Source: Bacillota bacterium (GTDB taxonomy: Bacteria; Bacillota; Clostridia; Lachnospirales; Lachnospiraceae). Taken from it: DNA of 5,867 bases. Under the pieces are notes generated by a model. It was not told the origin of the DNA. It did not search any database and saw only the letters and a program-made list of their open reading frames with translations. The stretch covers positions 1 to 5,867 of the forward strand of contig JAEZMV010000008.1 of assembly GCA_023414875.1 (NCBI GenBank), given 5' to 3'. This document shows, in pieces, positions 1 to 5,867 of the stretch; the stretch's first letter is position 1; every line of letters starts with the position of its first letter. Position numbers and translations under genes: made by a program.

Positions 1-46
1 ATTCGTAATGAGCAGGTCAGCGGTTCGATCCCGCTCATTGGCTCCA
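1..46 (+). tRNA. tRNA-Thr (anticodon CGT), 5' part outside the window
   Basis: Only the 3' part is present. The anticodon loop TTCGTAA (2-8) puts the anticodon CGT at 4-6, which reads the threonine codon ACG. It is followed by the 3' anticodon strand TGAGC, variable region AGGTC, T arm AGCGG-TTCGATC-CCGCT, acceptor strand CATTGGC, discriminator T43 and an encoded CCA (44-46). The acceptor strand implies a 5' end of GCCAATG, which lies left of the window. The gene ends 4 nt before tRNA-Pro, so the two are almost certainly cotranscribed. Confidence 0.93.
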
Positions 47-50
47 TCGT

Positions 51-127
<77 letters not shown>

Positions 128-137
128 CTTTTCAAGG

Positions 138-168
138 CTCGGTTGGATAATATCCAGCCGGGTTTTTT
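138..168 (+). terminator. Rho-independent terminator of the tRNA operon
   Basis: An 11-bp stem (138-148 with 152-162, two G-T wobbles) closes a three-base loop and is followed by six T residues (163-168). It begins 11 nt after the CCA of tRNA-Pro, so it ends the tRNA transcript and separates it from the next gene. Confidence 0.9.
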
Positions 169-202
169 ATTTATCTGTTCTATTAACTTCATCAGACCTC
201 CA

Positions 203-230
203 TTGCATACACAAATATTTGTAGTATAAT
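203..230 (+). promoter_or_regulatory. Candidate promoter with a palindrome over the -10 box, upstream of the first cargo gene
   Basis: A consensus -10 box TATAAT lies at 225-230, with a weak -35 candidate TTGCAT at 203-208 (16-nt spacer, only TTG matching). The -10 box lies inside a perfect 16-bp palindrome, TAGTATAATTATACTA (222-237), which could be an operator. The -10 box is 52 nt upstream of the ATG at 283. The AT-richness of the region makes both calls tentative. Confidence 0.5.
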
Positions 231-282
231 TATACTAAATATTATAAGAACGAATAAATGTTAGTAAAGTTGCTGAGGTAGC

Positions 283-1095
283 ATGAAATTATTTAAAAAG
301 CGGATTGGTAAGATTGCAGAAGATTATATCAATAGTCAATCGTTTGGGTATTCATCTTTTTCTGAGGCTAAATATACTTTATCTTTTGGATTGTTTGTTA
401 GGAAATTTATAGTATATGATCGGTTATCGTTATGCCTCTATGAACATAATCTCTCCCATGATGAGTATGAACTATTTTGTAAAGAACGTAATCGTCTATA
501 TATTCCTCGAAACAACGATTATGATAAATGCAGAATAGAATATGGTATACTTTTTCATTATCTTATATGCAAACCAACTCTCGCTGACTATATTGTTACA
601 AAAACAGAACGTCCCGACTTTGAATTAAAAAAGGGAGAGCATTCTATAGGCATTGAAATTACGCAGCTCACAACACCATATGAAAAAGTTATGGATAGAA
701 TTGTTTCAATGTCGGGAAAAGGAATTTCAGTAGATGAATTAAAAACAAAAGCTGAGGCTCGGCATGGAAAAAAGGCTAATGATTATAACTATCATAATAT
801 TAATGGAACCTCTGTTGTTGGAACGAAAACCTTACGCCCTGATAATATTAGAGAAATGTTCGTCCAACAGATACTTAATAAATATGGTTTATATGAAACA
901 AAAATAGAGGAATATAACGATTTTGTTATCCTCTGCAACGCTCAACAAGGCATAACTATAACCGAAGCATGGGAGGCCGATGAGATTCACGATATGTTAT
1001 TGCAATATTCTTTTGATAAGTCTTTCTGTCTGGCGATTCTGTGGCATGCTTCTCAATTAATGTGTTCTGAATATCAATTTTGCGGTTCAAAGTAA
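283..1095 (+). CDS. Hypothetical protein with a divergent PD-(D/E)XK nuclease-like core
   Basis: This encodes 270 residues and I do not recognise a named family. The ATG is preceded by TGAGGT (274-279), a usable but closely spaced ribosome binding site. No signal peptide or membrane segment is visible. The central stretch resembles a PD-(D/E)XK core. A helix carries E86 (in RIEYGILFHYL), then comes RPDF with D112, a turn rich in K and G, and the strand IGIEIT with E125. The usual catalytic lysine is replaced by T127 (E-I-T instead of E-x-K). Two later hydrophobic strands, DFVILCN (213-219) and FCLAILWH (248-255), suit the same fold. Related motifs occur in restriction and phage-defence nucleases, so a defence role is inferred from the motif and from the Avs-like gene downstream. 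It has its own promoter and terminator. It is AT-rich compared with the flanking tRNA and flavodoxin genes, which suggests acquisition. Whether it is catalytically active is uncertain. Confidence 0.8.
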   Translation: MKLFKKRIGKIAEDYINSQSFGYSSFSEAKYTLSFGLFVRKFIVYDRLSLCLYEHNLSHDEYELFCKERNRLYIPRNNDYDKCRIEYGILFHYLICKPTLADYIVTKTERPDFELKKGEHSIGIEITQLTTPYEKVMDRIVSMSGKGISVDELKTKAEARHGKKANDYNYHNINGTSVVGTKTLRPDNIREMFVQQILNKYGLYETKIEEYNDFVILCNAQQGITITEAWEADEIHDMLLQYSFDKSFCLAILWHASQLMCSEYQFCGSK

Positions 1096-1155
1096 AGATA
1101 TATATTGTTTTGAAAAACAGCCTACTATCTAATATCATCTAAAAGATATTATTAA

Positions 1156-1227
1156 ATGCTATTACTGACCGTTAGTAAACCTTTATTTAATCATACTTTC
1201 ACTAATGCTCCTTTATAAACACCCGAC
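1156..1227 (+). repeat. Diverged direct repeat, left copy (3' UTR of the first cargo gene)
   Basis: Positions 1156-1224 align without gaps to 5198-5266, with 57 of 69 bases identical; 10 of the 12 differences are transitions. The copy begins 60 nt after the stop of the upstream gene and ends just before a terminator. Near its 5' end is a 7-bp hairpin, TTACTGA-CCG-TTAGTAA (1162-1178). The right copy keeps the inner CTGA-CCG-TCAG part, with a G-C pair where this copy has a G-T wobble. The copy ends in CACCCGACAAC, a degraded form of the CACCCTGACCA at the end of the right copy. I do not recognise the element. Confidence 0.8.
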
Positions 1228-1232
1228 AACAT

Positions 1233-1265
1233 AAAAAGCCGTAAATTTAAATCGACGGCTTTTTT
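1233..1265 (+). terminator. Rho-independent terminator after the first cargo gene
   Basis: A 10-bp perfect stem AAAAAGCCGT/ACGGCTTTTT (1233-1242 with 1255-1264) encloses a 12-nt AT-rich loop and ends in a T run to 1265. The A tract on the 5' side means it could also work on the minus strand. It lies 138 nt after the stop at 1095, so the left repeat copy would be part of the transcript. It makes read-through into the next gene unlikely. Confidence 0.9.
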
Positions 1266-1326
1266 GTACTAGATTGTCAAAAGAATTGGACAGGCCCAAA
1301 TCAAAGTAGTTTAAGATAAGGTAACA

Positions 1327-1335
1327 TGCTATAAT
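1327..1335 (+). promoter_or_regulatory. Extended -10 promoter of the STAND gene
   Basis: TGCTATAAT is a perfect extended -10 element (TG-n-TATAAT), 45 nt upstream of the proposed TTG start. No good -35 box lies at the normal distance, which is common for extended -10 promoters. The heptamer CATGCTA overlaps the element at 1325-1331 and recurs at 1339-1345, a 14-nt period that could be a regulator site. Confidence 0.6.
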
Positions 1336-1368
1336 TATCATGCTAATATATTCCACGGACAGGTATAT

Positions 1369-1376
1369 GAGGTGAT
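1369..1376 (+). promoter_or_regulatory. Strong ribosome binding site that decides the start of the STAND gene
   Basis: GAGGTGAT matches the 16S anti-Shine-Dalgarno partner over eight bases. It contains the GTG at 1372-1374, so that GTG is unlikely to be the start. The in-frame TTG at 1381 follows after four bases (eight from the GAGG core), a normal spacing. Confidence 0.75.
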
Positions 1377-1380
1377 TGTT

Positions 1381-4300
1381 TTGTTTGACATTACTAAAGA
1401 AGATATTAAGCTGCTTGATGATTCTGATTTACGTGAACTGATCGGCAAGCTTTGCGAAGCAACACTTAAAAAACAACACCATTCTCCATCTTGTGTTACA
1501 TACGGAGGTAGTCAAGATGCAAAAGACGGAGGTGTTGACGTTAGGGTTTGTCTAGAAAATGGAAAAGTGGCAGGATTTATTCCTCGTAGCAATACTGTTT
1601 TTCAAGTGAAACTATACGATCTAGTAGGAGAAAAAATAATACAAGAGATGAAACCACGAGGCATCCTTAGAGACTGTATTAAGGATCTTTCGGACATAGG
1701 TGGAGCCTATATTATTGCATGTGGGAAAGCGGATACAACAGACTCCATGATGATGGCTCGTAAAACTAAAATGATAGAAGCAGTAAAAGATCAAGCAACT
1801 GCCAGAAGGTTAAAGTGTGACTTTTATGATAGCCAACGAATAGCAACTTGGGTTAATGAATTTCCGTCTGTTATTATATGGATACGAAATAAGATTGGAA
1901 AACAATTATACGGATGGCAACCTTATGCTAATTGGTCAAACTCAAAAGAAGGCCTAGAAGATAAATATCTGATTGATGGAGTAAGGATTCTTAATCTAGC
2001 AGAAACAAATAGTCTTGAATCATCTCCTGCCGAGGCAATAAATAAGATTCGGCAGACGTTAAGTATGCCAGCTTCATGTGTTAGACTTGTGGGTTTGTCC
2101 GGAGTAGGAAAAACAAGGCTCGCACAAGCTCTTTTTGATGAACGGGTTGGTTTATATGCATTAAATTCTGATGAAGCCATTTATACTGATATGAGCAAAT
2201 TACCAGATCCAATCCCTACGACAATGGCGGAAGATTTATGCGCTAGAAATGAAAAAACGATATTAATAATTGATAACTGCGAGCCGGAACTACACCGAAA
2301 ATTAGCAAAGATTTGTTTGCGGCCAAATAGCTGTATTAGTTTACTCACAATAGAGTATGACATTCAGACAGATCAAACAGAGGAAGTCGAAGTCTTTAAA
2401 ATTGAGCCTTCTACGCAAGAACTAATAGGAGAAATGCTTACGAACCGGTTTCCCGACATAGGTCAATTGAATGCTTTTAGGATTGCCAAGTTTTCAGGAG
2501 GCAATGCTCGGATAGCTATTGCTTTGGCCAATACAATAAAACTCAGTGATGATATTTCAACTTTCAATGATAGTCAATTGTTTGATAGATTGTTTTGGCA
2601 AAATCAATCCTTAGATCGGAATTTGTTAATCGCCGCGAAAGCTTGTGCTTTGGTATACTCTTTCAATTCTGAAGATATGAAAGAAATGGAGTTAATTGAA
2701 AAGATATCAGGATTGTCGCAAACCGAAATTCATAGGCACATCGCGGAATTATTGAGACGTAACCTGATGCAAAAAAGAGGTAAATGGAGAGCTGTTCTTC
2801 CACACGCACTAGCAAACTGGTTAGCTCATCGTATACTTGAAGAGATCCCAGTTTATCGCTTGAAAAGCATTTTTACTAACGATTGCCCAAGGATGTTGTT
2901 TTCATTTTCACATAGGCTTAAGTATATGCATAATAGCGATGTGGCTAAAAAGATAGTTATCGATTGGCTATCGCCAAATGGAATGCTAGCCGATATAACT
3001 AATCTTGAATATAGTAATATTGGAATCTTTCAGAATATTGCTCCAGTATTGCCACCAATAACACTTCAGGCTATTGAGGACATAGTTCATAGCGAGGATG
3101 CTGACAAGTTTTTTTCGCGGCAAAATCCTCATCATATTATCTTCACCAATATTTTATGTTCAATTGCTTATGATGAACAGCTTTTCAAAAGATGTGTATT
3201 GCTCTTAATTCTATTCGCTCAAAAAGAAAAAACCAATGAAAACAGAGAACCAGTGATTAGGAAGCTGACAACCTTGTTTCAAATGAAGTTATCAGGGACC
3301 CAGGCCTCAGCCCAAACCAGACTTGAAGTGATAACTGAAATGGTTAATGGAAATAATAAAGACTTAGGATTTACATTACTTGATACTGCCTTAAGAACAG
3401 GGCGATTTGAATACCCTTCTATTAATGATTTCGGTGCTCGTGAAAGAGATATTGGATTGTATCCAAGAACCTTCCAAGAACAGAAAGATTGGTACTCTGT
3501 CTTTATTCAATATCTTAAAGGCATCATTGAATCAGGTGATACTGAGAGTTCCAATCGTTCAAAAGCTATATTTGCAAAAAACCTTTTGGGCCTATTTCGA
3601 GCCGGAATGATTGATGAGATTGAACAGTTAATAAACAATGGGCATTTAGGTGATGAATGGGGACAAGGATGGATGGCGCTTTATGAGCTAATCGGAAGAG
3701 ATAAAGAGAAAATGCCTCAAGATTTATTAAAAAGATTGGAATCACTCAAAAATAAAATTAAGCCACGAACTCTGTCAGAGAAAGCAAGAGCATATGTCAC
3801 TAATTCTCCTGGGTTTAGATATTATTTACTTAAAGCAGAACATGGCAATGAGGAAATTAAAGAAATTGGAAAAGATTTGGCTAGTGATAATAACACTCTG
3901 ATAAGTATTTTACCGGAAGCAATCAAAGTAAACAGCACACACTTATTCTCTTTGGGCCAAGGATTAGCAGAGGCGTGCGAAAGCCCGTACAACCTGTGGA
4001 CTCTGATTCAAGCACAAATATTGCTTGCCAAGAGGCCTCAAGGATACTTGTTATTGGAGGGATTCCTGCAAGCGCTTAACAAGAGGAACCCTGATTTGGT
4101 AGAAACGATATTAGACGAAACTGTTGAAAATGACTTGGCTGACTACTTTCCTAGGCTTCAAACAAGCGTACCAATAAATGAACGTGGTATTAACCGTTTA
4201 ATCCGTTCAATCGAGTTTGGAAAGGCACCGCTAGATGAATATAACCATATTGGATTTGGAGCAGCACACGAAACAATACCTGATAACGAATTGCTAAAAA

Positions 4301-5106
4301 TACTTAACCTTTTATTAAATAGTCATGATGGCCTTAACGTAACTATGGATATTTTTTGTATGCGAATATTTAATAAAGAGCCTTATGAGATTAGTGAGGA
4401 AATGCTTACATTTGGGCGTAGCCTAATTATCAGATATGATTTTATAAAGCATACGTATCACACGCAAATCGGATTCGACCTATCGCAAATAGTAGAGTGC
4501 TGTTTTGATAATAATGATCCGGAAGTAGAAGCTCAAACAAAACAGTTGTGTGAACAAATAAAAAAAGGATTAACAGACTATAGTATCTACGCCTCTGATT
4601 GTTGCGATGTTCTTTATTCTTTTGCTAAAGTACAGCCAATAATATTATTAGATGTCTTTTTCAACGAGAAACAGCCTTGGCAGGTAATTAATGCGTTTTA
4701 TGATGACTCGTCAAGGATAATAATCAACAAAATTGATACAGACGTTTTGTTGGATTGGTGCAGTAAAAAGCCCGAAGAAAGGTATTATTTTTTAGCCTCA
4801 ATCCTTAATCCATTTGTTACTAATGCAGATCTCCAATCATGGAATCCCTTGGCGCTTGCTTTAATGGATAATGCACCTGATCCTTGCTTAGTGTTGGAAT
4901 CATTATCATACCATTTTAGCCCAAGTTCTTGGTCGGGCGAATATTCTAACGCTTTAAAAAAGAGTTTGATTTTGATTAAGGAATTACTCAGGCATCCAAA
5001 TCCAAAAATTCAAACGTTTGCAAAAAGAAAAGCCGATCAGTATGAGCAACAAATACTAAGAGAGATGGACAAGGAGAAAGAGGAGAACAGTCGGGGTTTT
5101 GAGTAA
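1381..5106 (+). CDS. Avs-like anti-phage STAND NTPase with N-terminal Mrr-like nuclease domain
   Basis: This encodes 1241 residues from the TTG at 1381; a GTG at 1372 would add three, but it lies inside the ribosome binding site. Residues below count from the TTG. Residues 10-165 resemble an Mrr-type PD-(D/E)XK nuclease: helix acid E26, then YGGSQDAKDGGVDV with D53, then FQVK with Q75 and K77. A linker ending in GWQPYANWS leads to the NTPase. Its Walker A is GLSGVGKT (238-245) and its Walker B is ILIIDN with D298. A LLTIEYD segment (321-327) is at the expected sensor position, followed by FSGGNAR (371-377) and a winged-helix-like region (about 415-487). The remaining 750 residues are almost all helical and look like degenerate TPR or HEAT repeats, the usual ligand-sensing part of STAND proteins. 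In known Avs proteins, binding of a phage protein triggers oligomerisation and activates the effector, here probably DNA cleavage that kills the infected cell. The order nuclease-STAND-repeats matches Avs4 in outline, but I cannot assign that type from sequence alone. The frame is intact, all key motifs are present, and the gene has its own promoter. Confidence 0.9.
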   Translation: MFDITKEDIKLLDDSDLRELIGKLCEATLKKQHHSPSCVTYGGSQDAKDGGVDVRVCLENGKVAGFIPRSNTVFQVKLYDLVGEKIIQEMKPRGILRDCIKDLSDIGGAYIIACGKADTTDSMMMARKTKMIEAVKDQATARRLKCDFYDSQRIATWVNEFPSVIIWIRNKIGKQLYGWQPYANWSNSKEGLEDKYLIDGVRILNLAETNSLESSPAEAINKIRQTLSMPASCVRLVGLSGVGKTRLAQALFDERVGLYALNSDEAIYTDMSKLPDPIPTTMAEDLCARNEKTILIIDNCEPELHRKLAKICLRPNSCISLLTIEYDIQTDQTEEVEVFKIEPSTQELIGEMLTNRFPDIGQLNAFRIAKFSGGNARIAIALANTIKLSDDISTFNDSQLFDRLFWQNQSLDRNLLIAAKACALVYSFNSEDMKEMELIEKISGLSQTEIHRHIAELLRRNLMQKRGKWRAVLPHALANWLAHRILEEIPVYRLKSIFTNDCPRMLFSFSHRLKYMHNSDVAKKIVIDWLSPNGMLADITNLEYSNIGIFQNIAPVLPPITLQAIEDIVHSEDADKFFSRQNPHHIIFTNILCSIAYDEQLFKRCVLLLILFAQKEKTNENREPVIRKLTTLFQMKLSGTQASAQTRLEVITEMVNGNNKDLGFTLLDTALRTGRFEYPSINDFGARERDIGLYPRTFQEQKDWYSVFIQYLKGIIESGDTESSNRSKAIFAKNLLGLFRAGMIDEIEQLINNGHLGDEWGQGWMALYELIGRDKEKMPQDLLKRLESLKNKIKPRTLSEKARAYVTNSPGFRYYLLKAEHGNEEIKEIGKDLASDNNTLISILPEAIKVNSTHLFSLGQGLAEACESPYNLWTLIQAQILLAKRPQGYLLLEGFLQALNKRNPDLVETILDETVENDLADYFPRLQTSVPINERGINRLIRSIEFGKAPLDEYNHIGFGAAHETIPDNELLKILNLLLNSHDGLNVTMDIFCMRIFNKEPYEISEEMLTFGRSLIIRYDFIKHTYHTQIGFDLSQIVECCFDNNDPEVEAQTKQLCEQIKKGLTDYSIYASDCCDVLYSFAKVQPIILLDVFFNEKQPWQVINAFYDDSSRIIINKIDTDVLLDWCSKKPEERYYFLASILNPFVTNADLQSWNPLALALMDNAPDPCLVLESLSYHFSPSSWSGEYSNALKKSLILIKELLRHPNPKIQTFAKRKADQYEQQILREMDKEKEENSRGFE

Positions 5107-5197
5107 ACAGAGACAACACGGATTTCACTTTCCATCTAGTGGAAAAATAAGTATTGTTTCGGTTCTGATATCCGCAAGATATGTTCCTTTTCGTTAG

Positions 5198-5272
5198 ATG
5201 CCACTACTGACCGTCAGAAAACGCTTATTTAATCGTACTTTTGCCAATGTTCCTTTATGAACACCCTGACCA
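5198..5272 (+). repeat. Diverged direct repeat, right copy, ending in a tRNA-Pro-like 11-mer
   Basis: This is the partner of 1156-1227, lying 91 nt after the stop of the STAND gene and ahead of a terminator. It contains the inverted repeat CTGACCGTCAG (5207-5217). Its last 11 bases, CACCCTGACCA (5262-5272), match the end of tRNA-Pro, CACCCCGACCA (117-127), at 10 positions. The match makes this a candidate right attachment site, but it is short. No transposase or integrase remnant could be recognised in any frame. Confidence 0.75.
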
Positions 5273-5291
5273 GCGGGCAGTGCCCGCAGCC

Positions 5292-5332
5292 AATATCGCG
5301 AATCATCTTACGGTGGTTTGCGATATTTTTTT
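5292..5332 (+). terminator. Rho-independent terminator after the STAND gene
   Basis: Stem AATATCGC (5292-5299) pairs with GCGATATT (5320-5327). It extends by a G-T wobble and two A-T pairs to about 11 bp, with a 14-nt loop, and is followed by T residues through 5332. A separate GC-rich hairpin, GCGGGC-AGT-GCCCGC (5273-5287), lies just upstream with no T run of its own. The stop-to-terminator distance is 185 nt, so the right repeat copy is transcribed. Confidence 0.85.
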
Positions 5333-5403
5333 ATCCGCGTCTAGTCTGCTCTATTCTCTTAATTGTATATAGTATGATAACAAATAAATCTACAAACACC
5401 AAC

Positions 5404-5423
5404 AACCCGCCGCAGCGGGTTTT
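5404..5423 (+). terminator. Short GC-rich hairpin, probable second terminator
   Basis: AACCCGC-CGCA-GCGGGTT is a 7-bp perfect stem with a four-base loop, ending in a run of only four T residues (5420-5423). The short T run makes it weaker than the terminator at 5292-5332. It could be a backup terminator or the old terminator of the locus before the cargo arrived. Confidence 0.55.
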
Positions 5424-5471
5424 AAGGTGCTCTGACGAAAAGCTATTTAAGCTAATATAGCTTGTTATTAT

Positions 5472-5488
5472 TTGATAGTATGTATCAA
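5472..5488. promoter_or_regulatory. Operator-like inverted repeat upstream of the flavodoxin gene
   Basis: TTGATA-GTATG-TATCAA is a perfect 6-bp inverted repeat with a 5-nt centre, a typical size for a dimeric regulator site. It lies 176 nt upstream of the flavodoxin start. No promoter elements clearly overlap it, so its link to that gene is weak. Confidence 0.3.
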
Positions 5489-5625
5489 TGGTGAACGTGG
5501 CAAAATGGCGGCTTGTCGCTCAGCGCGTGTTGTTGTATGATTACCGTATATACTCGCACTTGCCGATAAGAGGAAGCATACAGCAGTATTTTTGCTGTTA
5601 CAGGCGTGCTAAAGCAGTTTTTTTG

Positions 5626-5634
5626 TGGTAATAT
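5626..5634 (+). promoter_or_regulatory. Candidate extended -10 promoter of the flavodoxin gene
   Basis: TGGTAATAT fits TG-n-TAATAT, one base off the -10 consensus plus the extended element. It would give a leader of roughly 25 nt before the ATG at 5665. No recognisable -35 box lies 16-18 nt upstream. Confidence 0.4.
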
Positions 5635-5664
5635 GAATGCGGATTCTATCTGGGAGGTATCAAT

Positions 5665-5867
5665 ATGGGCAAAGCTGCGGTTATATACAAATCGAAATAC
5701 GGTTCTACAAAGCAATACGCGCAGTGGATTGCTGAGGCGCTGGATGCCGACCTTTTTGATGTGGCGAAGATCAGCGCACAAGACCTTGGTCAATATCAAA
5801 CAATTGTGTACGGCGGCGGGCTGTATGCGAGCGGTATCATTGGTTCAGACTTTCTCGTGAAAAACTA
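5665..5867 (+). CDS. Flavodoxin-domain protein, 3' end outside the window
   Basis: The first 67 codons are present and the frame runs off the window. The ATG follows GGGAGGT (5652-5658) with six bases between, a near-ideal site. The N-terminus starts with a hydrophobic strand, AAVIY (residues 4-8), then the phosphate-binding loop KSKYGSTKQYA (9-19) that holds the FMN phosphate in flavodoxins. A helix (QWIAEAL) follows, then the second strand DLFDVAKI and the third strand TIVYGGGLYASG. This matches the flavodoxin-like proteins related to menaquinone-dependent protoporphyrinogen oxidase HemG and common in Clostridia. The reaction is electron transfer by bound FMN in the cytoplasm; the substrate cannot be told from this fragment. 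It probably belongs to the original chromosome rather than the cargo, because its GC content is higher than that of the two genes upstream. Confidence 0.88.
   Translation, partial: MGKAAVIYKSKYGSTKQYAQWIAEALDADLFDVAKISAQDLGQYQTIVYGGGLYASGIIGSDFLVKN

Larger units (their letters stand above)
5107..5664. other. 558-nt intergenic region between the STAND gene and the flavodoxin gene
   Basis: No convincing gene was found on either strand. In order it holds a small hairpin TTTCCA-TCTAG-TGGAAA (5129-5145), the right repeat copy, a GC hairpin, the STAND-gene terminator and a second short terminator-like hairpin (5404-5423). Then come an inverted repeat AAGCTAT/ATAGCTT (5440-5463), an operator-like palindrome (5472-5488) and the flavodoxin promoter region. 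A 47-codon plus-strand frame from 5488 lacks a ribosome binding site and resembles nothing I know. The minus-strand frame over 5485-5799 mostly lies opposite the flavodoxin gene and its leader. Base composition becomes visibly richer in GC from about 5500 onward. Confidence 0.7.

Noticed and set aside
1156..1218. A 20-codon open frame in the left repeat (ATG 1156 to TAA), matched by ATG 5198 to TGA 5260 in the right repeat with no indels
   Set aside because: Of ten codons that differ, six change the residue and four are silent (counting the stop), which does not look like protein selection. Neither ATG has a ribosome binding site.
1096..1371. Repeat pair considered as integron attC sites
   Set aside because: The core sites expected of attC (paired RYYYAAC and GTTRRRY ends of a long imperfect palindrome) are not present in either copy, and no integron integrase is seen.
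5247..5460. Plus-strand open frame through the right repeat, both GC hairpins and the terminator
   Set aside because: No ribosome binding site, no recognisable domain, and it crosses a strong terminator with a T run; it looks like a chance frame.
5485..5799. Minus-strand open frame of 104 codons
   Set aside because: It overlaps the flavodoxin gene and its leader on the other strand, and the flavodoxin reading is clearly right; this is a shadow frame.

Overview
The window looks like low-to-moderate-GC Firmicutes DNA, most likely from the class Clostridia. The evidence is the style of the two tRNA genes (CCA encoded, T discriminator on tRNA-Thr), strong GGAGGT-type ribosome binding sites, Rho-independent terminators, and a clostridial-type flavodoxin-domain gene at the right edge. 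The two tRNA genes and the flavodoxin gene look like ordinary chromosome. The AT-rich 5 kb between them looks like acquired cargo. All genes point right.

Layout: the 3' part of tRNA-Thr(CGT) (1-46) and a complete tRNA-Pro(CGG) (51-127) end in a terminator (138-168). A 270-codon gene (283-1095) follows with its own promoter; it looks like a divergent PD-(D/E)XK nuclease-fold protein. After another terminator (1233-1265) and an extended -10 promoter comes a 1241-codon gene (TTG start at 1381, stop at 5106). It encodes an Avs-like fusion of an Mrr-type nuclease domain, a STAND NTPase and a long helical repeat region. A 558-nt non-coding stretch with several hairpins (5107-5664) leads to the start of a flavodoxin-family gene (5665 to the window end).

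The two cargo genes are probably both anti-phage proteins but are separate transcription units. The least expected structure is a diverged, gap-free direct repeat of about 70 bp (1156-1224 and 5198-5266, 57 of 69 identical). It sits in the 3' untranslated region of each cargo gene, shortly before a terminator. The right-hand copy runs into an 11-bp sequence matching the last 11 bases of tRNA-Pro at 10 positions, and the left-hand copy has a poorer version. This suggests one-gene modules, each ending in the same att-like repeat, stacked behind a tRNA gene. No integrase is visible, so the model is inference.
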